A program made the position numbers and the translations under genes. Of a stretch of DNA of 42,416 nucleotides, positions 20,419-31,783 are shown piece after piece. The first letter of the stretch is position 1. Each line of letters starts with the position of its first letter. The stretch covers positions 1-42,416 of the forward strand of contig CANQVU010000005.1 in NCBI GenBank assembly GCA_947627415.1, written 5' to 3'. This stretch comes from an uncultured Clostridia bacterium (lineage in GTDB: Bacteria; Bacillota; Clostridia; TANB77; CAG-508). The notes beneath the pieces are model-generated. The model was given only the letters and a program-made list of their open reading frames with translations, was not told the origin of the DNA and made no database searches.

Positions 20419-21510
20419 TTATACATTAAATTTAAATAAAGCAATGTCTCCTTCTTGCATAATATATTCTTTACCCTCTGATCTAACCAATCCTTTTTCT
20501 CTCGCCGCAGCCATTGAACCTTCTCTTATTAAATCGTTATAAGATACAATCTCTGCTTTTATAAATCCTCTTTGAATATCTGAATGAATTTTTCCTGCTG
20601 CAACTGGTGCTTTAGTTCCTTTTTTTATTGTCCAGGCCCTTACTTCTGGCTCTCCTGCAGTTAAAAATGACATTAGTCCCAATAAAGAATAACTTTCTTT
20701 TATTACTTTGTCTAATCCAGATTCTTTAAGTCCAAGTGCTTCTAGCATTTCTGCTCTGTCGTCTTCTTCTAATCCTGTTAACTCTTCCTCAATTTTTGCA
20801 CATAATGGAATTGCTATTGTATTTTCAGATTTTGCATATTCTTTTACCTTTTTTACGTTTTCATCTTTTTCTACATCTGCTAATTGTTCTTCTGAAACAT
20901 TACATATATACAAAACTGGTTTTGCTGTAAGGAACATTATTTCCCTTATGATTTCTTTTTCTTCTTCGTTAAATGTCATTGTTCTGACCGGTTTTTCTTC
21001 TTCTAAATGTTTTTTTATTCTTTCTAAGCAATCAATTTCTGATTGATATTTTTTATCTGACTTTAGCATTTTTTTTGCTTTATCTAATCTTTTGTCTACT
21101 GTTTCTATATCTGCAAATATTAATTCTAGATTGATTGTTTCTATATCTCTTAATGGATCTATATTTCCATCAACATGAACAATATTTGGATTTTCGAAGC
21201 ATCTTACAACTTGTGCAATCGCATCTACTTCTCTTATATGTGCTAAAAATTTATTTCCTAATCCTTCACCTTTACTTGCGCCTTTTACTAAACCTGCAAT
21301 ATCTACGAATTCAACAATTGCATGTGTAGTTTTTTCAGCTTTATACATTTTAGTTAAAACATCTAATCTTTCATCTGGGACAGGAACCACTCCTACATTT
21401 GGTTCAATCGTGCAAAAAGGATAATTTGCACATTCTGCGCCTGCATTTGTTATGCTATTAAACATTGTACTTTTTCCTACATTTGGAAGTCCTACTATTC
21501 CTATTTTCAT
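20419..21510 (-). CDS. ychF: Redox-regulated ATPase YchF (OLA1/Obg-like)
   Basis: KIGIVGLPNVGKSTMFNSITN, YPFCTIEPNVGVV, FVDIAGLVKGASKGEGLGNKFL. Confidence 0.97.
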   Translation of the reverse strand: MKIGIVGLPNVGKSTMFNSITNAGAECANYPFCTIEPNVGVVPVPDERLDVLTKMYKAEKTTHAIVEFVDIAGLVKGASKGEGLGNKFLAHIREVDAIAQVVRCFENPNIVHVDGNIDPLRDIETINLELIFADIETVDKRLDKAKKMLKSDKKYQSEIDCLERIKKHLEEEKPVRTMTFNEEEKEIIREIMFLTAKPVLYICNVSEEQLADVEKDENVKKVKEYAKSENTIAIPLCAKIEEELTGLEEDDRAEMLEALGLKESGLDKVIKESYSLLGLMSFLTAGEPEVRAWTIKKGTKAPVAAGKIHSDIQRGFIKAEIVSYNDLIREGSMAAAREKGLVRSEGKEYIMQEGDIALFKFNV

Positions 21511-21539
21511 ATTCTATACCTCTTATATTCTTTATTTGT

Positions 21540-21568
21540 TTGATTTTATGGTTAATATGTGATATAAT
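21540..21568 (+). promoter_or_regulatory. Sigma-A-like promoter TTGATT-17-TATAAT
   Basis: Spacing 17 nt, upstream of small ORF at 21602. Confidence 0.6.
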
Positions 21569-21601
21569 ATATGTGATCTTTTTTAGAAAGGGGGATGTTC
21601 A

Positions 21602-21730
21602 ATGCCGGACTATGATCAACCAGAATTTCATTTGACTCCATATTGGATTTCAAGTGATATTTTCTGTAACAAGGCCACGCAAAAGGTTACTACCAATGGT
21701 AACTTGCCAAATTATAATTGCATGAACTAA
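21602..21730 (+). CDS. Small protein, 42 aa (MPDYDQPEFHLTPYWISSDIFCNKATQKVTTNGNLPNYNCMN)
   Basis: Strong SD AAAGGGGG, promoter upstream, hairpin terminator downstream; not in supplied ORF track. Confidence 0.6.
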   Translation: MPDYDQPEFHLTPYWISSDIFCNKATQKVTTNGNLPNYNCMN

Positions 21731-21744
21731 CCCAATTTGGGGCC

Positions 21745-21786
21745 CATGCGATTCTATTATTTTTGAATCGCATGTGGCTCTTTTAT
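21745..21786 (+). terminator. Rho-independent terminator
   Basis: ATGCGATTC..GAATCGCAT hairpin then CTCTTTTATT. Confidence 0.7.
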
Positions 21787-21796
21787 TATATCTATA

Positions 21797-21872
21797 TGGA
21801 GCTTCCAGCCGGAATTGAACCGGCGACCTCTTGCTTACCACGCAAGTGCTCTACCAACTGAGCTATAGAAGC
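21797..21872 (-). tRNA. tRNA-Thr (anticodon GGT)
   Basis: GCTTCTATAGCTCAGTTGGTAGAGCACTTGCGTGGTAAGCAAGAGGTCGCCGGTTCAATTCCGGCTGGAAGCTCCA; loop GT-GGT-AA. Confidence 0.93.
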
Positions 21873-21881
21873 ATTTGAACT

Positions 21882-22072
21882 TTTACAAGATTTGAGGGAC
21901 ACACCTCAGCATACGATGTATTTCTCATAGATTGAGGTATGTCTTTACAAGGTTTGAGGGACACACCTCAGCGTACGATGTATTTCTCATAGATTGAGGT
22001 ATGTCTTTACAAGGTTTGAGGGACACACCTCAGCGTACGATGTATTTCTCATAGATTGAGGTATGTCCCTCT
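21882..22072. repeat. Three tandem copies of a 62-bp unit (TTTACAAGGTTTGAGGGACACACCTCAGCGTACGATGTATTTCTCATAGATTGAGGTATGTC)
   Basis: Copies start at 21882, 21944 and 22006; only minor substitutions. Confidence 0.92.
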
Positions 22073-22077
22073 TTTTA

Positions 22078-22753
22078 TTATTGGTCTTCATTCATTATAT
22101 TTTTATTTGCTTTTTTTCTTATTCTTTGTATTGCATTGTCAATAGATTTTACTGGAGCATCTAATTTCTCTGCAATTTTTACATAGCTATCTCCGGGCTG
22201 CAAATCTAGTCAACACTTGTTTTTCAAAATTACTTAAATTCTCATCTATCTTATTTCCTACTAGTTTATAATATTCTTTTTTAGTTATTGTATCTAATGG
22301 GTCTTCGGCTATTTTTGAATTGAATAGCTCCATCAAAGATACATTGTCATCATCATTTTCATATACAGGGGTACTTAATGATAATGATGAATTTAGTGGC
22401 ATATGTTTTTGTCTATTTGAAGTTTTTATTGCAGTAATTAATTGCCTTTCTATACATAAATTAGCAAATGATTTAAAAGAATTTTGCTTATCAGTTTCAT
22501 AATTTTTTATGGCCTTATATAAACCTATCATTCCCTCTTGAACTATATCCTCTTTTTCTGCTCCTACTATAAAATATTTGCTTACTTTAATATTTACAAG
22601 CTCTTTATATTTATTAAATAGGCATTCTAAAGCCTCTTCATTGCCATTCTTTGCTGAAGCTACTAATTCATTATCTGTTTTATTATTTAAATCATCATTT
22701 GTATAAAAAGCTAATTTTTTTTCTGGCATACGCTTTTTTTGCCTCCGCATCAA
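22078..22753 (-). CDS. sigH: SigH-type RNA polymerase sigma factor, split by a +1 frameshift at CGGA (22192-22195); real start possibly MPEKK at 22729
   Basis: NELVASAKNGNEEALECLFNKYKELV..EDIVQEGMIGLYKAIKNY..; skipping C 22195 gives FEKQVLTRFAA-GDSYVKIAEKLDAPVKSIDNAIQRIRKKANKNIMNEDQ* (region 4.2), 186 + 39 codons in phase. Confidence 0.88.
22192..22195 (-). other. Putative +1 recoding site (GCC CGG A -> GCC (C) GGA) in sigH
   Basis: Zero frame GCA GCC CGG AGA TAG; shifted frame GGA GAT AGC TAT GTA AAA ATT GCA = GDSYVKIA. Confidence 0.75.
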
Positions 22754-22818
22754 TCTGATTTTGTCATTATTATATTAGCTAACTCCACTAATGTCAATAT
22801 TTTCGAAACATTTTTATA

Positions 22819-23256
22819 TCATTTTTCTAGTATTATTGTAACTGGTCCATCATTCAATAAGGTCACCTTCATATCTGCACCAAATATACCTTTTTGAACA
22901 TTTTTTATTGTTCTTTTGCATTTATCTATAAAATACTCATACAACTCATTTGCCTTATCTGGTTTAGCAGCGTTTATAAAACTTGGCCTATTCCCTTTTC
23001 TGCAATCTGCGTACAATGTAAATTGCGAAACTACTAATAATTCTCCATCAATATCTTTTATTGATAAATTCATTTTGTCATTTCCATCACTAAAAACTCT
23101 TAAATTACATAATTTTTCTGATAGAAAATCGGCTTGTTCTGTAGTATCTCCTTGACAAGCCCCAAATAAAACTAAAAAACCTTGTCCTATTTTCCCCACC
23201 GTCTCATTATTTACTTCTACTTTTGCTTTAGACACTCTTTGGATAACTAATTTCAT
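22819..23256 (-). CDS. dtd: D-aminoacyl-tRNA deacylase
   Basis: MKLVIQRVSKAKVEV, VVSQFTLYADCRKGNRPSF, FGADMKVTLLNDGPVTIIL. Confidence 0.96.
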   Translation of the reverse strand: MKLVIQRVSKAKVEVNNETVGKIGQGFLVLFGACQGDTTEQADFLSEKLCNLRVFSDGNDKMNLSIKDIDGELLVVSQFTLYADCRKGNRPSFINAAKPDKANELYEYFIDKCKRTIKNVQKGIFGADMKVTLLNDGPVTIILEK

Positions 23257-23278
23257 TTGTTACTCCTCCATTTTAAAA

Positions 23279-23527
23279 TTATATATTATTGTCCATTTTA
23301 TATTCAATATTTTCCATAAATGGAAAAAGTTCTTTCACTGTTTTTAATGTTATTATTTGAGTTTTAGGATGTGGGCCCTTTCCATCAAAGTTAACAATTT
23401 CTCTTGAGTAACAATTATTATTTAATTTGCTAAGTAAATATCTTGTGTCCATATAAGTATAATACATTTGGTATCCATCTCTTAAATCTTTCCATAATTG
23501 TTCAAAACTGTAATCTTTATAATCCAT
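23279..23527 (-). CDS. Hypothetical protein (82 aa)
   Basis: Compact ORF between dtd and ligA on the same strand. Confidence 0.55.
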   Translation of the reverse strand: MDYKDYSFEQLWKDLRDGYQMYYTYMDTRYLLSKLNNNCYSREIVNFDGKGPHPKTQIITLKTVKELFPFMENIEYKMDNNI

Positions 23528-23572
23528 ATTTTCTCCTCTTTATTTCTATTGAATTCATTGTCTACACCAATT

Positions 23573-23637
23573 CGCTAGGACGGAGAAAAAATTTCCATTT
23601 CTGCGAAATAAATTTTTTCCTCTCGTCCGGACGCTCA
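23573..23637. repeat. Inverted repeat (AGGACGGAGAAAAAATTT..AAATTTTTTCCTCTCGTCC)
   Basis: Direct reading; intergenic downstream of ligA. Confidence 0.7.
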
Positions 23638-23646
23638 AATTACAAT

Positions 23647-25635
<1,989 letters not shown>

Positions 25636-25651
25636 CTATATTGAATTTTGG

Positions 25652-25681
25652 CAAAAAAGGGGACAGACCCCTTTTTTGCCA
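25652..25681. repeat. Palindrome GGCAAAAAAGGGGACAGACCCCTTTTTTGCC
   Basis: Near-perfect inverted repeat; similar unit at about 38125-38155. Confidence 0.75.
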
Positions 25682-26284
25682 CTAGTCTTTTAATAGCTCT
25701 TTTCCATTTTTTATATAATCCCATCCTGAAAATATTGTTGCAATAACAGAAGTTGTCATTAGTAATGTTGCCAAAATATTTATAATTAATTCAATTCCTG
25801 ATAAGTTTCCATTTATAAATGATCCATAAATATTTGTTCCATTTATATTAATAAACATTAAAATTATTGCTATCATTTGGGTAACTGTTTTTATTTTTCC
25901 CCAAATGCTTGCAGCAATTACTTCTCCATCTTTTTCTATAGCTACTAATCTATAGCCTGATACTATAAATTCTCTGAATATTACGATAATTGGTATCCAT
26001 GCTGGAAGATTTCCATCTTCTACTAATATAAGCATTGCTGCTAGTACTAATATTTTATCTGCTAATGGATCTGCAAATTTTCCAAATGTAGTAACTTGCT
26101 TGTTCTTTCTTGCTATTTTTCCATCTAAATGATCAGTATATGATGCTATTATAAATATTAAATTAATTAATAAATATGATATAGGTATACCAAAAAAATT
26201 ACTCTTAATTTCTAAAAATGGTATTATTACCATTAATGGTACTAATATTATTCTGAAAATAGTTAGTTTGTTTGGTAAATTCAT
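25682..26284 (-). CDS. pgsA: CDP-diacylglycerol-glycerol-3-phosphate 3-phosphatidyltransferase
   Basis: NLPNKLTIFRIILVP, YTDHLDGKIARKNKQVTTFGKFADPLADKILV (CDP-alcohol phosphatidyltransferase motif). Confidence 0.95.
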   Translation of the reverse strand: MNLPNKLTIFRIILVPLMVIIPFLEIKSNFFGIPISYLLINLIFIIASYTDHLDGKIARKNKQVTTFGKFADPLADKILVLAAMLILVEDGNLPAWIPIIVIFREFIVSGYRLVAIEKDGEVIAASIWGKIKTVTQMIAIILMFININGTNIYGSFINGNLSGIELIINILATLLMTTSVIATIFSGWDYIKNGKELLKD

Positions 26285-26434
26285 TTTTAACCAACACCTC
26301 TTATATTTATTTGTTTAATTATATAAGATATAAATAAATAAAACAATATATAAATTTATATTTTTATTTTTTAAAATCAATATAATAAATAAAATGGTTA
26401 GTACTTTATTTCCATTAAGTACTAACCTTAATAT

Positions 26435-27541
26435 TTATTCAGATTCTGTTTTTACATTTTGTCCTATTTCTATATCTGTATCAGTTGGACATATTTGTAT
26501 AAACGTATTTCCATCATTTACTGTTATTTCCTCTCCGTTTTCGTATTTATATATAGTTTGTCCACTATGTGAAGTTTTTTCCCAAGTAATAGGGACGGCA
26601 TATCCATTTGAAATATAATATCCGCTTCCACTTCCTATATTATTTAAATCTTGTCTTCCTTTATTTTCTCCATCATTTAATGTATAATTTTGTACTTTAT
26701 ACACTATTATATTTTTAGCAGTATATTGCTCTCCTGTTTCCAGATCTACATTTGCTTTTCCAGACATAGCTCTTTTGTAAACTTTTTTTTCTGCATCATA
26801 CTCGTAACTAGTTGTATGGTAATATGAATATTTTAAAGTTAAACTATCTGCTACTTTTGCTGTTTCGTTTGTACTTAAATCAATTTCTTCTGCACTATAA
26901 TTTAACAATAAATCTTTATTAGTATCTCTTGTATAGCCCTTGCTTTCAGCATAGTCTTTTACCTTTTCTAAGTCAACAAAACCTGTATGTTCATAATCTC
27001 TATTTAAAGTTTTATCTCTAAAAAACACTACATTTTCTAATGCAATTCCATCTAGGTCATCAATACCTTGATTTAATCTTGAATATGCTTGTGGGCTTCC
27101 ACCCCAATGTATATATATCGCATCATTTTCTTCTGCATAATCAATAAAATAATGTCTTGCGCTTCTAACTGAACCTATTTTTGTTGGATATACATCTTTG
27201 TATAACGCCATCATCCTAGTTATACCGCCTTCTGCTATTATCTCATATACCAAGTAAGCATCTTGCAATCCGCATTGTGGCCATGCTGCATGATTATTGT
27301 TTATCATTACTGCATATGGTCTTGTTTTAGAATTAACATCGACTATTTGTACTTGTGGTTCACTAATCTCAGGTAACTGCTCATTTGATGTAGGCTCAAC
27401 TTGTCCCTTATTTAATAATTTTAAGGCTAATAAAATTCCTGCTACTATTATTAATACTACTAGAATAATTATTAATAGTTTTATGCCTCCCTTTTTTTGT
27501 GTTGTAGTTTTTGTCTGTTTTGACCTTCTTCCGTTTTCCAT
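26435..27541 (-). CDS. DUF3048 domain-containing protein (YerB-like)
   Basis: RPYAVMINNNHAAWPQCGLQDAYLVYEIIAEGGITRMMALYKD, GSVRSARHYFIDYA. Confidence 0.85.
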   Translation of the reverse strand: MENGRRSKQTKTTTQKKGGIKLLIIILVVLIIVAGILLALKLLNKGQVEPTSNEQLPEISEPQVQIVDVNSKTRPYAVMINNNHAAWPQCGLQDAYLVYEIIAEGGITRMMALYKDVYPTKIGSVRSARHYFIDYAEENDAIYIHWGGSPQAYSRLNQGIDDLDGIALENVVFFRDKTLNRDYEHTGFVDLEKVKDYAESKGYTRDTNKDLLLNYSAEEIDLSTNETAKVADSLTLKYSYYHTTSYEYDAEKKVYKRAMSGKANVDLETGEQYTAKNIIVYKVQNYTLNDGENKGRQDLNNIGSGSGYYISNGYAVPITWEKTSHSGQTIYKYENGEEITVNDGNTFIQICPTDTDIEIGQNVKTESE

Positions 27542-27556
27542 CTTTTCATCCTTTCT

Positions 27557-28021
27557 TTATTTTAATATTTTTAATTTTTTAAGTACATTTTCTTCTTTTT
27601 GTCTCATAATAATTTTATCATTTTCATTTATATGGTCATATCCCATTAAATGATAAAATCCATGTACTGCCATATAAGATAATTCTCTTTGAAAGCTATG
27701 TCCATATTCGCTTGCTTGTTCTCTAACTCTTTCTATTGATATAACAATATCACCCAAAATATCTTGATTCAAATCTTTTCTCTTTTTTAATTCATCTTTT
27801 TCAAACATTGGAAAAGATAGCACATCTGTTTCTTTATCTATATCTCTATACTCCTTATTCATTTTTCTTATATTAGCTGGATTAGTAAGGACTATGTTAA
27901 CATATAGATTTTTATTATCTAATTTCTCTTCTTTGAAGCATTTCTTTAACACCTTATCTAAAATATTAATGTACTCTTCATTTTCTTCTATGTCTAAAAA
28001 ATTTATTTCAGCTACATCCAT
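27557..28021 (-). CDS. ybeY: Endoribonuclease YbeY (rRNA maturation)
   Basis: ETDVLSFPMF, HGFYHLMGYDH metal site. Confidence 0.95.
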   Translation of the reverse strand: MDVAEINFLDIEENEEYINILDKVLKKCFKEEKLDNKNLYVNIVLTNPANIRKMNKEYRDIDKETDVLSFPMFEKDELKKRKDLNQDILGDIVISIERVREQASEYGHSFQRELSYMAVHGFYHLMGYDHINENDKIIMRQKEENVLKKLKILK

Positions 28022-28033
28022 TATTATACCCTC

Positions 28034-29236
28034 TTATGCTATTTTTTTATAGCTTCCTACTGTTGTTTTGTAAGTGTTCCTTATTTGCCTTATAGCACCT
28101 AATTCCACTAACTTATTTTTTATTTCTTTTATAATGCGTGAGTAATTATTTTTGCTTTGTCTTAATTTTTTTAAGTCATTTTTTAGGAATAAAATTTGTT
28201 TTTGCTTTTTTTGTTCATCACAATCTTCTATTTTTTTAATTTGATTATATTTATTCCAAAACTTTTTATATTCTTCCCTTTCTTCTGGCTTGTCCCAATA
28301 TACTTTTGTTGATAATAATCTTATATTATAATCTTCGATTAATTCCATTAATAATTCAAATGTTCTATCTTTTCTAGCTTTACTATCTTGTTTTAGAAGT
28401 AAATTTCTAGTATCTTTTATTAATTTTATATAACATTGCTCTGCTGCAATTAAAGGCAAACTATGAGTAAATAAATATCTACTAATACCTAACAAAATCA
28501 TTTTTCTTTTGATTTTATCTCTTTCGTCTAGTTTTCCAACTAATAGGCTCTCATATTTTTCATAATCATCTACAATAGCTTTATATTCATCTTTCTCATC
28601 TAGCCTTAGTTTTATTGGTAAAATTTCAGAAATATATCCCTCCAATGTATTAAATATCTTATCATATATACTGTCAATAGATTCTACTTTACTAGTAAAT
28701 GTATCTGCCAATTGAATTGAATAGTTTTTTAATAATCCTTTATATAATGAATCCATTTTTGATATATAAAATTTGTTATATCTATTAATAGTTGTTTCTT
28801 TTTTTAAACTAGTTACAGATTCATAATCTACTTTTAATAGATACTCTTGTTTTTTATATTTATATTCTAAATATTGTTTTTCCTTTAGACTAACAATTAA
28901 ATAATATTTGCTTAATGCATCTTTCTCAAAATTAGATGCAGTTCCATTTTTTACTTTTTTATAAACAGAATCTATTATATATTTGTCTATAGCCTCAAGA
29001 TATAAACTATAAATATCTTCATACTTTTTTAATAAAGTTTCTTTCTTTTCAACATCATCTTCGTCTATAGCAGTAGTATAATTATAATACGCCTTTATTA
29101 GATTGTTTCTCTTAATTGAAATCATTATACTATTTATACCCACTTTTGTTGGTATAAGTATTTTTGTAATAGTGCTAGTTATTTTTGAAAAAAATGTTTT
29201 GTTTGTATCTAATACCCTTAGGCTCCTTTGTTCCAT
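28034..29236 (-). CDS. Hypothetical helical protein (400 aa)
   Basis: Long ORF, charged/helical, between yqfD and ybeY. Confidence 0.7.
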   Translation of the reverse strand: MEQRSLRVLDTNKTFFSKITSTITKILIPTKVGINSIMISIKRNNLIKAYYNYTTAIDEDDVEKKETLLKKYEDIYSLYLEAIDKYIIDSVYKKVKNGTASNFEKDALSKYYLIVSLKEKQYLEYKYKKQEYLLKVDYESVTSLKKETTINRYNKFYISKMDSLYKGLLKNYSIQLADTFTSKVESIDSIYDKIFNTLEGYISEILPIKLRLDEKDEYKAIVDDYEKYESLLVGKLDERDKIKRKMILLGISRYLFTHSLPLIAAEQCYIKLIKDTRNLLLKQDSKARKDRTFELLMELIEDYNIRLLSTKVYWDKPEEREEYKKFWNKYNQIKKIEDCDEQKKQKQILFLKNDLKKLRQSKNNYSRIIKEIKNKLVELGAIRQIRNTYKTTVGSYKKIA

Positions 29237-29252
29237 AATATCACCCTTTTTC

Positions 29253-30452
29253 TTAAAATATTATTTTTTCTTTAATACCTATATTCTCAAGCACTTCATA
29301 TATGACTTCAACTTCTATATACCCATCATTTGGATATATATTAACTTGCCTATTTAAAATATTTTCTTTATTGTCTATTTCTTGTTCTAACTCCTGTTCT
29401 AACTTTTGTGTCGCAATCTCTGTAAGTTCTTCTTCCGTATATGTTTTTTGTTGTTTCTCATATTCATAATTTGTTGTTTTTATAAATTCAATTGGTAAAT
29501 AGAAGTTTGAAAATAGCATTAATTTTTTACTTTCATTTATTGTATCATAATTTTTAAATTTTGAAAGGGTTTTATACAAATTTATTTTAAAATTATTAAA
29601 ATTCAATGTATACTTTTTTTCCGTAGCGCCTGTGGGAACTTGGATTTCTTGATTTAAATAAAATTTTTCTTTTTTTGAATACCATACTTTTGCTTCAATA
29701 TCAGCTGAGGAATGTACATATCTAATGCCTGTATATTTACCTTCCATATATCCTAAAACCAATATATCTCCTTTTTTTACAATGTCCCCAACGTTTACAG
29801 CAGCAGTTCCATTTTGAACATTTATTTTTGTTATACTTGCATTTTTATTTGATACAATATTACAATATTCATTTTCATCTATAATTTCAGGGGCTTTATC
29901 TGTCTCTTTTATTTCAACAATTGCATTTGTCCCCCTCATATTGATTCCCATCCATGCGATATCATCTCTTTGTAATCTGATTTTATTTATAATTAAATTA
30001 GTATCAATTTTATTCTTATTACTACCTACTTTAAATCCATTTTGATTAAGTAACTCTATTATCTCCTCTTCTTTTATTTCAATGTTTCCCCTTATTTCTA
30101 TGTTCCATATAAAATTAGATGTTGCAATTAAGCCAATAATTATAAACATAAAAAATGCCAAAAAAATTTTTCTTTTTCTATATTTATGAAATATAAATGG
30201 TAATCCCTTCTTATTTTCTATTTTTATTTTTGATTTAGTTTTCTTTGCAACTTCTTTTAATCTTTTATAATCTTTAATACTTAAATTAGCATATAATATT
30301 GTAGATTTTTTTCTCTTAATGTTCCATAGAAAAATTTTTTTACTAATGCATATATTTATAAATCTTTCTAAAAAATAACTTTCTACTTTTATATTAACAT
30401 ATCCCATTATATAATTTAACCAAATCTTCAGAAACAAGTACATTTCCTCCAT
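29253..30452 (-). CDS. yqfD: Sporulation protein YqfD
   Basis: YIMGYVNIKVESYFLERFINIC, NIEIRGNIEIKEEEIIELLNQNGFKVG, DDIAWMGINMRGTNAIVEIKE. Confidence 0.88.
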   Translation of the reverse strand: MEEMYLFLKIWLNYIMGYVNIKVESYFLERFINICISKKIFLWNIKRKKSTILYANLSIKDYKRLKEVAKKTKSKIKIENKKGLPFIFHKYRKRKIFLAFFMFIIIGLIATSNFIWNIEIRGNIEIKEEEIIELLNQNGFKVGSNKNKIDTNLIINKIRLQRDDIAWMGINMRGTNAIVEIKETDKAPEIIDENEYCNIVSNKNASITKINVQNGTAAVNVGDIVKKGDILVLGYMEGKYTGIRYVHSSADIEAKVWYSKKEKFYLNQEIQVPTGATEKKYTLNFNNFKINLYKTLSKFKNYDTINESKKLMLFSNFYLPIEFIKTTNYEYEKQQKTYTEEELTEIATQKLEQELEQEIDNKENILNRQVNIYPNDGYIEVEVIYEVLENIGIKEKIIF

Positions 30453-30460
30453 TCATAGTT

Positions 30461-30766
30461 TTATTCTTTATTACTATCATCTATTATTCTATCTATGTCA
30501 AAGCTTTCTATTATTCCTTTAACCGCTATATCATCTTCAGTAACTTGTTCTAAACTTAAGTTAAATCCATTTATATTAATATTTCCAATATCAGTAGCTA
30601 CTTTAATGTAAAATTCCTCATATTCCAAAATTCCTTTATAATTTTCTATTAACATTTCGTTAAATCCAACAATTGTTATTTTAGGTTCTTCTCCAGAAAT
30701 TTCTCTAGGTACCTCTAAAACTTTATTTATTTTATCCGATATCTTACTATTTCTTTTATTTTTCAT
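30461..30766 (-). CDS. yqfC: YabP/YqfC family sporulation protein
   Basis: VPREISGEEPKITIVGFNEMLIENYKGILEYEEFYIKV, adjacent to yqfD. Confidence 0.85.
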   Translation of the reverse strand: MKNKRNSKISDKINKVLEVPREISGEEPKITIVGFNEMLIENYKGILEYEEFYIKVATDIGNININGFNLSLEQVTEDDIAVKGIIESFDIDRIIDDSNKE

Positions 30767-30788
30767 TATAAATCCTCTTTCTATATAA

Positions 30789-30902
30789 TATAAATTGTTG
30801 TTTGTGAGAGGAAAATCCTAGGGACTGTCCCTAAAAATCACCAATTTTGGGGATTTTTGGGACCGTCCTGAATTTTCCGAACATGAAACAAATTACAATT
30901 TA
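30789..30902. mobile_element. MITE-like element overlapping the stop codon of the polysaccharide deacetylase
   Basis: Ends TATAAATTGTTGTTTGT / AAACAAATTACAATTTA; core inverted relative to 7234-7347. Confidence 0.6.
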
Positions 30903-31715
30903 CCTTTTAAATTCATCTAACGTTTTGAATTCATACCCCATATTTTTTATTTCTTTTATACAACTATCCAATATATTCGAATTATCTACTGAATTTGCAT
31001 GTAGTAATATAATAGATCCACTATGAATATTAGATATAACTTTATCTTTTCCATATGATTCTCTTCCCTGCTTATTTTCATCCCAATCATCATAAGCTAA
31101 ACTCCACATTGTTGTTGTATATCCAAGATTTTTTATTAGACTTAAAGTTCTTTCACTGAATTCACCCATAGGTGGCCTTATATATTTCATTTCATAACTG
31201 AATTTTTCATATACAGATGTATGTAAATTCATAATTTCTTCCTTTATTTTTTCATCATCTAAATCTGGCATACTCTTATGATTTACTGTATGATTTCCTA
31301 CAATATGTCCTTCCTCTATCATCCTTTTAACTAATTCAGGCTGACTGTTTAAGTAGTGTCCCGTTATAAAAAAAGCTGCTTTAACATTATTCTCTTTAAG
31401 TATGTCTAATATTTTAGAAGTATAACCTGCTTCATAGCCTTCATCAAAAGTTAAATACACAAATTTATCTTCATTATTTCCCATGGCAATTCCTTCATAC
31501 GAATATAATAATTTTATATTATTACTTCCTAAATCTGGTTGTTCATGGTTATCATTTCTCTTTATTCCCCACCCTATTTTTTTGTTAGATAATACACTTG
31601 AAGAACTGGTTGTTACACTTTTTTCATTTAACTTGTTATTTAATGTCATAATGCTAAATGTGAATATAAATACAATTCCTCCTAATAGTATATATAACAG
31701 CTTTTTTCTTTTCAT
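30900..31715 (-). CDS. Polysaccharide deacetylase (PdaA-like, sporulation/peptidoglycan)
   Basis: YLTFDEGYEAGYTSKILDILKENNVKAAFFITGHYL, GHIVGNHTVNHKSMP, RPPMGEFSERTL. Confidence 0.92.
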   Translation of the reverse strand: MKRKKLLYILLGGIVFIFTFSIMTLNNKLNEKSVTTSSSSVLSNKKIGWGIKRNDNHEQPDLGSNNIKLLYSYEGIAMGNNEDKFVYLTFDEGYEAGYTSKILDILKENNVKAAFFITGHYLNSQPELVKRMIEEGHIVGNHTVNHKSMPDLDDEKIKEEIMNLHTSVYEKFSYEMKYIRPPMGEFSERTLSLIKNLGYTTTMWSLAYDDWDENKQGRESYGKDKVISNIHSGSIILLHANSVDNSNILDSCIKEIKNMGYEFKTLDEFKR

Positions 31716-31783
31716 ATAACTCCTCCTATTTTTTGACCAATATATTAAAAAATACCTATGAGTTTCAATTTTCTATTTTTATA

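Noticed and set aside
21882-22072. CRISPR array
   Set aside because: Units are directly tandem 62-bp copies with no unique spacers and no cas genes nearby.
22727-22753. In-frame CGG-A near the start of the sigH ORF (ATG ATG CGG AGG CAA)
   Set aside because: Probably not translated: GCGGAGG looks like the Shine-Dalgarno for the downstream ATG (MPEKKLAFYT), though the 12-nt spacing is a little long. Not counted as a sixth site or as an Arg-CGG counterexample.
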